From positions 67,477,558 to 67,541,557 of the forward strand of contig NW_026262668.1 of NCBI RefSeq assembly GCF_021869535.1: DNA of 64,000 bases, in the 5' to 3' direction. Positions 12,930 through 24,175 of the stretch are shown here, in pieces. Made by a program: the position numbers and the translations under genes. Below the pieces are notes generated by a model. That model made no database searches and was not told where the DNA came from. It saw only the letters and a program-made list of their open reading frames with translations. Positions within the stretch are counted from its first letter, which is position 1. The number at the start of each line of letters is the position of its first letter. The DNA is from Mytilus californianus (taxonomy: Eukaryota; Mollusca; Bivalvia; Mytilida; Mytilidae).

Positions 12930-13245
12930 CCAGCTAACATGTTGTACCCCACCACGTTCTGTATGTGCCTGTCCTAAATCAGGTGTCCGTTATTCAGTGG
13001 TTGTTTGTTGTTGTATATAATGTTTGTTTTTCGTTTATTGTTTTGTACATAAATCAGGCTGTTAGTTTTTCTAGTTTGAATTGTTTTACATTTGTCATTT
13101 CTGGGCACTTTATAGCTTACTATGCGGTATTGGATTTGCTCATTGTTGAAGGCGTATGTTGACCTATAGCTGTTAACTTTTATGTCATTACGTCATTTGG
13201 TCTCAGCTAGAAAGTTGTCTCATTGGCATACACATCTTATTTGTA
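12930..13245 (+). repeat. Dispersed retroelement-type tail, family R1
   Basis: Shares an ordered set of blocks with 35035-35235 and 40865-41070: AAATCAGGCTGTTAGTTTTT, TTGTTTTACATTTGTCATTT, TATGCGGT, ATTGTTGAAGGC and a terminal GTCTCATTGGCA. Partial copies of its last 60 bases occur at about 20900-20950, 31990-32025, 44245-44300 and 51690-51765. The ORFs inside it (12829-13020, 12965-13162) are not conserved between copies. Confidence 0.75.
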
Positions 13246-13895
13246 TATTCTATTCGTTAAAGACCATGCAAAAGAGATTGACTTGCCGAACTATATAAAA
13301 AGCACAGAACTGTTCAAGTTTGAATTAGTTTAAATCAGGTATCATTCTTTTGTCGTGTGTTACATGCAGTTCTTTTCTAGTATTTCGCAGGTACGTTTTT
13401 TAGTCAGCAATTCTGACGTAACAAGACCTATCCGTGCAACCCTTTCAGATTTTTTTGTTTAGTTTTTTTTTACAATTTCTGTATTAAACATGTTAAATCA
13501 ATCTAACGATCACGATCAAAATATAATACCTCTATAATTGAAAATGTATTATCTTTTTATATGTTCACTGTAAATGCATTATATACTTTGTAATTTTGTA
13601 AATGGCTAGCTTTTACCGAGACTTCCAAAGAATTTGAAAGGTATTAACAAATATATGATGACATATACTTCTGCGTAAATAAAAGGCACATATTTTAATT
13701 TTAACATTTTAATAGAATTTCAATTCCACCAAAATCACCAGATTATCTAAATTATCGATAAAGATATCAATTTATGTATGCATTATAACAATTATTAATA
13801 AAGTGAAAATAATTTAAATAGAAGTTTTATATAATTATTATTTTTTTGTCTTTTTCACACCATGTAATGTGTATTGCCAGGTTCTATAATTATAA

Positions 13896-14196
13896 GGGAG
13901 CATTTGATTTTTAAGGGGGGAGGGGGAGGGGGGGACTAGGATGAAATTTGTAAAAAAAGGCAGGACAGGAGATTTGGTTAAAAAAAAAAGGCAGGATGAG
14001 CAACTTGGCAAAAAAAAAGGCAGGATGACAATTTATGTAAAATAAAGTCAGGATAAACTAATAAAAGAAAAGGCAGGACCGAATAGAGTGAAAAATAAAA
14101 CGGCAGCACAGAGATTACAACTAAAAAAAAAATGCAGGACAAAATTGGTCATCCTACCTCCCCCCCCCCCCCCCTAAAAATCAAATGGTAGATCCC
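13896..14196. mobile_element. MITE with TAA target duplication and internal minisatellite
   Basis: A 301-bp element bounded by TAA on both sides (13893-13895 and 14197-14199). Terminal inverted repeats begin GGGAGCATTTGATTTTTA on the left; the right end, reversed, reads GGGATCTACCATTTGATTTT, a 3-bp gap being the main difference. Next to them lie a G-rich tract (13915-13936) and a C run (14158-14174). The interior holds about seven roughly 28-bp units built on AAAAAAAGGCAGGA. The ends resemble those of the MITE at 53749-53964. TAA/TTA duplications are typical of PIF/Harbinger; that assignment is inference. Confidence 0.85.
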
Positions 14197-14359
14197 TAAG
14201 TTAACCTCGGTTATAGAGTGATCAGCGTATCTAGTGAAAAGCTTCACCTACAGTACAGTGATGCCCGGGTGCTGTATCTGACAAGCTATATCCTTGCTGA
14301 GACGTATAATACTTCTGATAATATGTAATATATGTTTCTGTTTTTAATGTATAAATCAT

Positions 14360-14985
14360 ATTTCTTTTTTTTTATTAAATTCAGTTACTTTCTCACCAGA
14401 AATTAAGTTTCTACAATAAATCTGCTGTAAACAGGATATCTTAAAGTATTCTATAGGTTTTCTGACTTCGTCCCCTTTCACAGGTAACACCTGCCTCATA
14501 TTGATTTTTAAGATATAAGGCAAAAACGCAAAAAAATGGTAAAAATCGTATTCAAAGGGCATTAACTCTCATAAGGCCGTGACTTATGATTTCGATATGC
14601 AAAATTATTTGTAGAACTTGTCTTGCTGATCATTTTTGCATTTTAAAGTTTCTCTCTATCTAACAATTATAGTTTTCAAGATAATAGGCAAAAAAAACCC
14701 AAAAAAAAAACAAGTTAAATTTGTCAAATTAGTAGACAAAATTTGCATTTTACCCCTATGTTCTATTTTTAGCCATTACGGCCATGTTGGTTGGCAGGCG
14801 GGGTCATCGGACACATTTTTTAAACTAGATACCCCAATGATAATTGTGGCCAATTTTGGTTAAATTTGGCCAAGTAGTTTCAGAGGAGAAGATATTTGTA
14901 AAAGTAAACGGACGACGACGACGGACGGCGGTCGCCAAGTGATGAGAAAAGCTCACTTGGCCCATTGGGCCAGGTGAGCTAAAAA
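14360..14985 (+). repeat. Dispersed repeat R2 (ends in CCAGGTGAGCTAAAA)
   Basis: The right end (GACGACGACGACGGACGG, then CTCACTTGGCCCATTGGGCC, then AGGTGAGCT) matches, in reverse, the start of 19478-20093. Internal blocks such as TACCCCAATGATAATTG and the stretch that reads AGGCAAAAACGCAAAAAAAT also reappear inverted there. This type of repeat is common in bivalve genomes by recall. The overlapping ORFs are shadows. Confidence 0.75.
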
Positions 14986-16345
14986 GGTAAAACATGCTAC
15001 ACAGAGGAACAAGTGATCAGTATGCTGGAGCTTCTTATTGACAATATATTTGTTGAATTTGGAGGTAGACTTTTTCAACAAATTGTCGGCATTCCTATGG
15101 GAACGAACTGTGCGCCTCTCCTTGCCGACCTTTCTTATTTTTTATATGAGTCGGAGTTCCTTCAGACACTTGTCAAAAACATGAAGATCAAAGATGCCAG
15201 ATCATTTAATTTCACATACAGATATGTTGATGCTGTTATTTCCATTAACAATCCAAACTTTTCTGATTGGGTTCCAGTAATATATCCTCCAGAACTAAAA
15301 AATTAAAGAAACAACAGACACGGCTTCCTCCGCCTCAATTTTAGACTTATACCTCGAATTTGACATACGCAGTCATCTCAGTACCAGAATCTATGACAGA
15401 CGAGACGATTTTAATTTTGAAATTATCAATTTCCCCCACCATAGTAGCAACATACCAATTTCACCTGCATATGGGATATACATTTCCCAACTCATTCGGT
15501 ATTCACGAGCTTGCAGCTGCTATTCAGACTTTATAAACCGTTATAAAGATTCTGAGCAGAAAGTTGATGAACCAGGGTTATGTTAAAGAACGACTCGTCC
15601 TTTTTCTAAAAAGTTCATCGGAAGGTACCAAGACCTTGTTGATAAATATTCCGTATCAACTTCACAAATAAAACATGATGGTCTTGAAGTATAGATTCTA
15701 GGTACTGACGTTATTTATCATCTTGATTATACGTGTTATAGTGTTCTTTAATTTTTCTTTGTAAATAATTAACAATTACTGTTTAGTTCATTTTTGGTAA
15801 TATCCTTTTTGCGTGGTTCGGTACTCATACATCCCGCCAGTGTGTTATTGTGCTATGGTCATTTTTTGTATTCTTGTCTTTCATTTTTGCTTATGTGTTT
15901 TGTCTATATGCCATTTTGTTTTCTTTATTGATATTTTTATGTTTTATATTGATTAAGATTATTATACAATGTTGACTGCTGTACCCCTATTTTTGACATT
16001 TTTACCTTTTATGCCTGTTTGTTTTGTTCACACATTGTTGTCAATATAATGGAATTTTATGCGACTGTCATACAAGTGAGAGGTTTAGCTAACTATAATA
16101 CCAGGTTTAATCCACCATTTTCAACATAAGGGAATGCCTGTACCAAGTCAGGAATATGACAGTTGTTTTCAATTCGTTTGATGTGTTTGAGCTTTTGATT
16201 TTGCCATTTGATAAGGGACTTTCCGTTTTGAATTTTCCTTGGAGTTCGTTTTGTTTTGTTATTTCACTTTTTACAGATCTTTGTTATTCTGTTAAATTGA
16301 TAACAACTTTTTTTAAAACTCGGGACGATCGAGATCGAGCTTATT
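14986..16345 (+). pseudogene. Penelope-like element relic (reverse transcriptase C-terminal half and 3' tail)
   Basis: From 14986 the frame encodes a Penelope-type reverse transcriptase segment: QQIVGIPMGTNCAPLLADL near 15079-15135, then SFNFTYRYVDAVIS. Family members normally read Y-x-DD at the catalytic box; here the second Asp is Ala (about 15230), so this copy would be inactive. After the stop at 15304 the frame shifts and continues with IYDRRDDFNF, ISQLIRYSRAC and, after another shift, GRYQDLVDKYSVSTSQ up to about 15680. The 3' tail (16051-16300) matches solo tails at 8619 and 33405. The element starts exactly where repeat R2 ends, so it is 5'-truncated or recombined. At least two frameshifts and one catalytic change show it is dead. 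Confidence 0.88.
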
Positions 16346-17469
16346 AATAACATGTTATAGCAGACAGCATTTTTACAGCTAGATGTCTTTAGTTGTATGT
16401 GTGTTGGGATGCTGCCTTGTTGGCGTATACCTGATATTTTCTTATATTAATAAAAAAACAATAATGAAAACATGTTTATTTCAAAAGGAATGTTAATTTT
16501 ATAACAAAATAAGATAGCCTTAGAAGTTATATAATCATATAATTATTCATATCATTTTCATTCTTATTTTTTGGACAACTTGCTGGTGATCAAAGGCAGT
16601 CCAAATTTAAGTTGACTTAGTTGTAACAAATTATAAAAGAAAAACTTTATAATGTAGAAGCTTAAGTTAGAATACATAATTTTTCCTACTGCAACTGCTA
16701 TTCACTACTTTTACACTTATTGCTAATTTTACTATGTTTCCAAACAATAATGATAATTATAATTCTTTATGTCTATCTCTACAAGTAGTTATAAAACTTA
16801 TAGAAAATTATTAAGTAATGACATTTATTTGTTGATGAATTTCTGTTATTCCTTCGGAGCCACTGTTTGATAATTGCATTTAAAGTAATCGTAGAAGTAT
16901 TTGAGTGATTCCACAAAAGTTGTCGTTCACCAATTAACAAATTGACAATAAAATACAACGAGGTACCGAACTTGCATGTTTCTCTACAGGCATAAAGATG
17001 AATCCAAAGAGTATCGATGAAAACAATCTGGTTCATTTTATGAAATAAACATGATTGCAACAATCAAGATGAAGAACAGCTATTAACGATCTTTCATTTG
17101 AGAAATTGGTTTGCCCTTAACATTTCTCGTGTATATCCATTCAAATCGTTTCTATTTTAATAGCATAGTAAAGGTTTATAGCTTAATTACCAAAAGGAAT
17201 GATATTCCAGATATTGTAGGCACAATGAATTGCTATTACAGGATTAGACATTATGCAATGTTCTGCATATCTGAGCATATCTCTTTTCAGACAGATAAAA
17301 AAGGTTATTTCTTTCGACATTGGCCTAATACTGTTTTTATACTGCAGTAAAAAAATGCTACGGTTGTATAGATGAAAATATTAAATGAAACTTATATATT
17401 AACCCCATATTGTGATGAAAAGTGATGTGACATGAAATCGAAATGACACGAAATATTCCTTTGTTACTA
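16346..17469. other. No gene recognised
   Basis: AT-rich DNA with two overlapping-size ORFs, 16779-17063 (minus, 94 codons) and 17111-17350 (plus, 79 codons). Neither shows a signal peptide, repeated cysteine pattern or known motif, and neither has a convincing splice context. Confidence 0.45.
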
Positions 17470-17712
17470 TATCACTGTGTCTAAACTACTCCGGCAAAAA
17501 ATGTTTGGACTCGATGGTACGGAAAGAAAGATATTGATAGGGAGATTGCAAAGCTTGTCACTTTGAGCACCTCAATACATGTATTTCTGCGTATGGAACG
17601 AAAGAAATGGGTCATGTCAAAATGGAAGCACCCGGTTTTGTCAATGTGTACAACCCGGTTTTGTCCTAGATTTCACAAGGCAGAACCTGGTTTTGTCAAA
17701 GAAAAAAAAAGG
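17470..17712. repeat. Left arm of a long inverted repeat
   Basis: The segment is matched in reverse by 20096-20600. Examples: GTACGGAAAGAAAGATATTG here against its reverse complement at 20285-20306, and GGGTCATGTCAAAATGGAAG against 20190-20215. It contains a short internal repeat, CCCGGTTTTGTC and variants, three times (17633-17700). The arms are about 2.4 kb apart and roughly 90 percent alike by eye. Confidence 0.85.
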
Positions 17713-19477
17713 CATAATCGCATAACATAATTGAACTTCAGCAATTAAAAGGAGTTTGGTGGCTGGTTGGAAAACGATTTCTTACAGAGGACAACTTATT
17801 ATTTATTTGAATCTGTAAACACTTGAATTCCTACTTTATTGGAACAAAAATAATTATAATTTTCCTTTGCATTTAAAAAAAATACTTTAACTGTGAAATA
17901 GATAGAATTGAAGGTTAAACCGCAAATTGAGGTTTAAACTCTCTATATTTTTGAATTATGTAAATTTTAGTGTTTAAACTTAAAAATTAGAGTTTATGGT
18001 CTTAAAGATTGAAGAACGCACATTTGATATGTGATTTTCTTGCATAACAGGATGGTTATCTTTATAAGTAATCCAATCTACCTAGGGGTGTAATATTTCC
18101 TATGATCGTTTAAAATAAATCTTCTTAAGGCTAAATGTTCATTATATGGCATGATAATCAGACAAATGTATATATGCTTGCAGAATCGCCATAGAAAATG
18201 AATGTTTATGGTAAGAAAAGGATTACAATAATCATGCATTAAAAATCAAATCCATCTATCCCTAATTGTAACTATAATACTAAGTATTAATTAGTATAAT
18301 AGTCTCAGGCCATCGAGAAAATGCAATAATGATTATTAATAGTTGTATAAATAAACTGTTCTATTCTCTCTCAATTGTGGTATGATTATCGTACATTGAC
18401 GTTGGTCAATATATTATTGACAATATATAGGGACGGATTCAGGTTTTTTCAAAGTGGGCGTAATTCAAACAGCTTACATACCGCAGAGCGTAGCGAAGCG
18501 AACAATGTTTTGGACGAATTAAGTTAAAAAAAAAATCGTAAAAAAAATATTTAATATTTTTTGGGCCATCAAAGGTGGGGGTGGGGGCGTGTGTGACCTA
18601 TACGCCACTGATGTTATATAACTAAATCGTATACCGACTTAAAATTTTATAAGAAATAAGAAAGCAGGGACACCCGCGAAATTGGATGTATGTGAGTAGG
18701 ATTATCATGTTTATTCTAAAAATTCACATTGATATTTTGGAATTGTCGGAATGCGAGACCAAGGGATGCAAATTCGTGGCGGCTTGAACTATTTGTATGA
18801 AGCTTCATATGTCAGAAGTTAGAAGGCCTGACTGCAATATGCCTCGCACACAGATCTTTTATGTAACGATGTTTCTATCTGTCATATGTCCATTGCCCTT
18901 GACCTCATTTTCATGGTTCAGCGAATTCCTAACAAAATGAATAGCTGATAATGGTTGATATCTATGATCAAGGTTAACATTTCGTGTTAAAGTCCGTATC
19001 TCTAATACCATAAGTAATAGGTCAACTATATTTGCTCGTATGGCGCATATGACTATTTAAATGACCTTGAACTTATTTTCTTGATAAATTGGTAAATGTT
19101 CATTTTTTTAGGGGGTTGGTTTTAATGATTGTAATGTGTTCATGTCCGTCTGGCAGGTTTCATCAGACCTTGGCTTTTTTTATGGTTCCATGAACAATGT
19201 TAATTTTATGAGATACTTTTATTAAATTATTTATCTTACAGACCTTCAAAATCAATTCGATAACGATCATTCCAGCAGTCGCGACATGTCAGTGCGTACA
19301 GTCACATTTGTATAAATAAAACGTAGTATTTATTTTTGTTAAAAAAAAACGCAATTGAAGTTGTTTTGCCATGTCTGATTAGTTTATCTCGTTCGTGTAA
19401 GCCTTAATTATGAATTGTTAGACTTTTTTTTAATTCAAGAACGGTGCAATCTTGTTTGAAATTCTTGGTTGGTTTTA
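17713..19477. other. Spacer of the inverted repeat; one GC-rich patch
   Basis: No gene seen. A patch at 18425-18610 (GACGGATTCAGGTTTTTTCA, AGCGTAGCGAAGCGAAC, GGTGGGGGTGGGGGCGTG) has the composition of a dispersed element, but no second copy is present here. Confidence 0.4.
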
Positions 19478-20093
19478 GCTCACCTGGCCCCAAGGGAAAA
19501 GTTAGCTTTTTTTCATCACCTGGCCCCCGTCGTCTGTCGTCTTCCATTAATTTTTTACATAATCTTCTCCTCTGAAATTACTGGGCTACAATACATTTAA
19601 CAAACCTTATCCACAATCTTATGTCGGGTTTAAAAGGTCTAACGAACTTATGTTTAACTGTTTTTCATCATCATTGGGGTACCCCGCTTGTCAACAAAGA
19701 TGGCCGACATGGCTTAAAATAGAACATAGGTGGATGCAAGTTTTGTCTATTATTTGAAAACAGCTATATATAGAGAAAACAGGGGCAGATATTTTCACAA
19801 ATTTCTCCTTTTTTCCATTTTTGTCTATTATCTTGAAATATATAAAAGTTATATAGCAAAAATGATCAGCAAGACAATATATACAAATAAGTCGACTTGG
19901 TCGATATCCTTGTAAGAATTATTGACCTTTAATTACGATTTTTACCATTTCTTTGCGTTTTTGCCAATTATCTTACAAAAGTCTACTCCTCTTTAACAAT
20001 TTAATCAAACTTGGCCACACGCTTTATTGAGGTATCTGGTTTAAAAACCCACATGATCAGCCATTTGTAAATTTATTTTTTGTTTCAGGGTAC
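19478..20093 (-). repeat. Dispersed repeat R2, inverted copy
   Basis: Starts TTTAGCTCACCTGGCCC and runs through CCGTCGTCTGTCGTC, TCTTCTCCTCTGAAATTACT and GGGGTACCCC, the reverse of the 14360-14985 repeat. It abuts the right arm of the inverted repeat at 20096, so two repeat types are adjacent here. Confidence 0.7.
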
Positions 20094-20095
20094 CA

Positions 20096-20600
20096 TTGTT
20101 AACGTTGCTTTTCATTAAAAAAACCAAAACCGAGTTCTATACAAAGACAAAACCGGGTCATTGTGTAGTAAACAACATTGACAAAACCAGGTGCTTCCAT
20201 TTTGACATGACCCATTTCTTTCGTTCCATACGCAGAACTACACGGATTGAGGTGCTCAAAGTGATTAGGTTTGCAATCTCCATGTCAATATCTTTCTTTC
20301 CGTACCATGTGAACAATTTAAGGAGAAAGTTAAACAAATTAGAGGCAAGGTTCACTCAATTCGTCATTTTGACGTGCATTTTGACTTATTTCTCCGATAA
20401 TCTAGAACGGTTGTAGAAATATTACATCTCACAATAGAAAATAGTTATATATGTATAAATATTTTTCGATATCATAACAATAGCAAATAAATAAACAGAA
20501 AACTACCTTTTCTCCGACTATTGATGTTCCGTCACCGTGCCGGATATTAGATACCATCGAATCCAAACATTTTTTGCCGGGGTAGTTTAGACACAGTGTA
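20096..20600. repeat. Right arm of the long inverted repeat, interrupted
   Basis: Reverse counterpart of 17470-17712. Homology runs from about 20096 to 20308 and resumes at 20552. The 243 bp between are absent from the left arm and are flanked by TACCAT at 20303-20308 and 20552-20557, which looks like a target-site duplication. The 106-codon plus ORF and the 65-codon minus ORF here arise from the repeat and show no domain. Confidence 0.82.
20309..20551. mobile_element. 243-bp insertion in the inverted-repeat arm
   Basis: Present in the right arm and missing from the otherwise matching left arm. It is flanked by the 6-bp direct repeat TACCAT. I see no terminal inverted repeats or poly(A) tail, so the class of element is unknown. 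Deletion from the left arm is the alternative, but would not by itself explain the flanking repeat. Confidence 0.6.
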
Positions 20601-21539
20601 TATTTGAAAGATAACGACAACAGGAAGTTTTCTAGCTGCTGTTTAAATAGTAATAAATGTCCCAGATTTCAACCAACATTTAAATAATAGGAGTTTTTAA
20701 AGAAATAAAATACATGTTATTAGTAGTTTCTTAAAAGTACATATACAATTAAAGCAATTGCATTAAAGGATATCGACATTTGATACGTTGGACGGAGCAC
20801 AAGAAGTTAATTAGACAATTATTGTTGTAAAATCTTTATTCAAATTCGATTTTCGTAATTGTAATACGGTGACTTATGGTTGTTTACATCTTCTTGCGTT
20901 GGTGTCTGTGGTGGATAGTTGTCTCATTTGCAATTATACCACATCACTATTTTATTATATTTTTTTCCCTTTGACAGAACATGCATAATTTACCCATATT
21001 TATTCATCAAGTTTAGAATTTTAACAAGTAGGCATTGTAATTTAAATGTAAAAAGGATGAAAAATGATCAAGTTATAGTAAATGCTAGACTGTATAAGTA
21101 AGTGATTGATAGATATATACTTAACTTTTTTAATAAACTCGTCTGTTCAACAATTTGCTAAAACCAGTAATTTTTTTTTATTCAGAGCCTTTTAGTAATG
21201 AAAAGCTCCCATAAGTTACTATTATTTCAAGGTTCTGTATATATTCAGTCAAATATTTTACCGCGGTTTCTATACGATAAGGTAAACGAAATCTGATTGG
21301 ATAAGTATAGTCTGCTTATGCAGTGAGTTCCATAAATCAGGAACATAGTTGACCGTTTTTCGTAAGCACCTTGCTCACGTTTAAGTTACCATGCCAACAC
21401 GTTTCTTCTGCCTACGCTTATGAGGTGCTACGAGTTGCTCAATGGTACGCAAACAATCTGTAATGTACTATTTAAGGGTACAAAAGTAGACAGCTGCTTA
21501 TTTCTCTAGCGTATACGACCACAGCATTTCTCTAGTTAA
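20601..21539. other. No gene seen; R1 tail fragment
   Basis: A 60-bp fragment of dispersed tail R1 (GATAGTTGTCTCATTTGCAA) is at about 20905-20950. The rest is AT-rich and unassigned. Confidence 0.45.
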
Positions 21540-23560
21540 CGTTTAATTGCACTTTGGTCCGATTAACACGGTGTATATTCGGAACGCTTGCTTTCCGATT
21601 AAATCGCCGGTAAGGCTTGCTTTTCCGATTCCAGAAACGCGTACTTTCCGATATTGCAAAATATTACAGCGAGTATTGAAAGTTAGGTTACTACAATCTT
21701 TAAAAATAATGGATTACTAATTTTCTTGAATAAAATTGAAGTTGACTGAACAAAAAAAATAACCAGGTATCCAGTTTCATTATTCATTGTTTCTTCGAAT
21801 AAAAAAATGAAAGTGATTTCGTTTACATCAAAATTGCGATGTCTTGAAATATAGACTTTGCAGCCAAACATATTAAAATTTTAACAATCTCATCCACCAT
21901 TAATGATCTTTCTCAACATAGTTTTTTAAAGGGGTTGATTTATCATTTTTATACAAACTATAAGACCCCAAATGATCTTATACATGTAAGGTTAATTCAT
22001 CGTTTTTTCTTCATCTGAAAATCGATGTGTAACGCATACTTTGAGATTCAGGAAACACTTACTTTAAGTAAAGAAAGTTCAGTCAAACATAGTATGCTCA
22101 GACATGTTTCATTGAAGAAACAAATATTTTAATCTGGCAGAAGGACAAAAAATACTAAGATTGATAATTTTCGTAATGTTACAAGTTACAATCTTTAATA
22201 TCTAAAGACCTTTTGAGAATGGCCATACAACACACAAATATTTATTTAACAGTTCTTATTTACAGTATTATAGGCCTTCAGTTATATTTGTCATCGTTTG
22301 TTTTCAATGAACACACGCGCAATCACCCCTCTACGTTCTATAACACAGACTGGTTGGTTTTATTTGTCTCTAGTTTTTCACTTTTCCGGCCTTGACTGGC
22401 CCATTGGATTTGTTCTTTTCCTCCTAAATTTCGCATTTTAAAATTTCGAATGAAAGATGTATCAATTTCCAAATTTTACATAAAATATATAGGTAAAATC
22501 GTCAAAAAGGCTTCAGTCATAATATGTCTGGTCATTAATGTACCACGAATAATCATGCACCTTGTCACTTAGTAAAATTGGCATATCTTAAATTAATATT
22601 TGAAATGACTGTTTCCGGTTTTATTTTTGTTTCATCATTTTCACTGAGCTTGGTCTCAGTATAGAATCGTGTTTCTTAAAAAAAAAAAGTCTTTTAAGCA
22701 TGCAAAATCTTTGTTCCTAAATTATTCAAATAAAACATAAAGTCTTTAAAAATAGATTCTTAGTAAGGAAGTAAAGAAGACAGTCTGACACACAGCTTGG
22801 TGCCGAAATAAATAAGTATTATTTAACTAACATGTATGTGATGCACTGGCATACCAATTCAAGAGTAGATTTGACCAGTTGCCGAACAAGGTGACAATTC
22901 AACTTGTTACATCGGCTTTGTCGTAGAGTGTTAATTAATAAACATCAAAAACAAATACACTTTTATAGCCTGCATGTGATCCGATGATTGGGGAATCGTT
23001 CCATCTGAAAAAAAGTTGTTTTCTGAAAATCGGAAAGCAATCGTTCCCCAGAACGACGCTGAAAATAGACAATCTGAAAGACAGCGTTTCCTGTGATTTT
23101 TTTCAACGGGAATTTTTTTTCTAGATTAAATGAATTTTGAGATATGGAACAGTAATAATGAAAAGAAAGGTAATTAAACGATTTGAAAACTGGATTAGTT
23201 TAAAAAAAAATAAACAGTTTTATACAATAGAAATGCATTCTTGTGTTTAATCGTTTACAGTGTTGCGTTTGTGGTACCGTTTACGACCTGATAAAATAAT
23301 TTTATAATGGCATGTATTACATTTTTATCAAGTAAAATAGCTCTAGTGTTCCATGAGATACAAGAGAGAACACCAAATACCACCCAATTAGAGCATCATC
23401 CATCCTCATCTCGTGTCTCCTGCTTCTTCGTCAACACAAATCCGATAGCAAGCGTTACGCGTATCGGAAAGCAAGCGTTACCGTTGATTGAATCGAAAAG
23501 CAAGCGTTCTGACTATACACCGCGAATAACACTTTATTATTTTGTCAACGTTTTACGTTT
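21540..23560. mobile_element. Possible non-autonomous element with subterminal inverted minisatellite
   Basis: The block 21565-21660 carries three versions of CGCTTGCTTTTCCGATT. The block 23440-23525 carries the same motif in reverse (ATCGGAAAGCAAGCGTT) three times, with an extra one at 23033. Flanking bases also correspond (CGGTGTATATTCGGAACGC on the left; reversed right end CGGTGTATAGTCAGAACGC). This forms roughly 100-bp imperfect inverted ends about 2 kb apart. No transposase is readable between them. Exact termini and target duplication are not resolved. Confidence 0.5.
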
Positions 23561-23948
23561 CTGTCATGAATGTCTTAGTTAGAGAGAATAGAGAATTGCT
23601 TTGGACGTTTTTAATGTATAATGTTTATTTTGAAACGTAAACTAAGTCTGTAAACGCTGTACATGTATGCCTTTAAGCGTCTTCATTTTCTTTTCGACTT
23701 TACATATAATCTGTCATTTATAAAAAAATTATTGACATGAAACGATGAATTTTACGTTAGCATAAATGACTCTTTCCGGCTTACCTATCATCAGCTAGTT
23801 GTGCCAATTTCACTTTCTAAATCAAATAAGTTTACTAATGTAGAAAATCCGCACTATTGAAGTATATATAGTCCACGGCATTTTAACATGTATTCTAAAC
23901 AAGTAAATGTATCACTTAGATTCTATCCAAAAAATGATGACAAATAAG

Positions 23949-24175
23949 TCATATGTCACAAATAAATGGATAGTTATTACCAGTACATTCACGGTCGTCC
24001 CATAGATATTCACCACTAAAATAACGGTAAACCATACAATTCTGATCTCCACCGGCATTATCAGGTCTGCTAGGACCCCAATAATCAAGTAGAATATTCT
24101 CCTCTGGGTTATTCCATGTCCAGTTACCTTCTTTTCCTTCATCAGAACCGTCGATCCAAACATAATGAACACTTC
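23949..24175 (-). CDS. Lectin gene exon 4 (C-terminal lectin domain)
   Basis: Terminal exon after acceptor TTTGCTTTCAG. It encodes WIDGSDEGKEGNWTW, the loop with RPDNAGGDQNC, LWDDREC and FICDI, then TGA at 23949-23951. The two cysteines of the second disulfide and the last cysteine of the first are present. A possible AATAAA on the minus strand lies about 320 bp downstream near 23626; I cannot confirm its use. Confidence 0.92.

Noticed and set aside
16779-17350. ORFs of 94 (minus) and 79 (plus) codons
   Set aside because: No recognisable motif, signal peptide or splice context; length is within chance for AT-rich DNA with alternative start codons.
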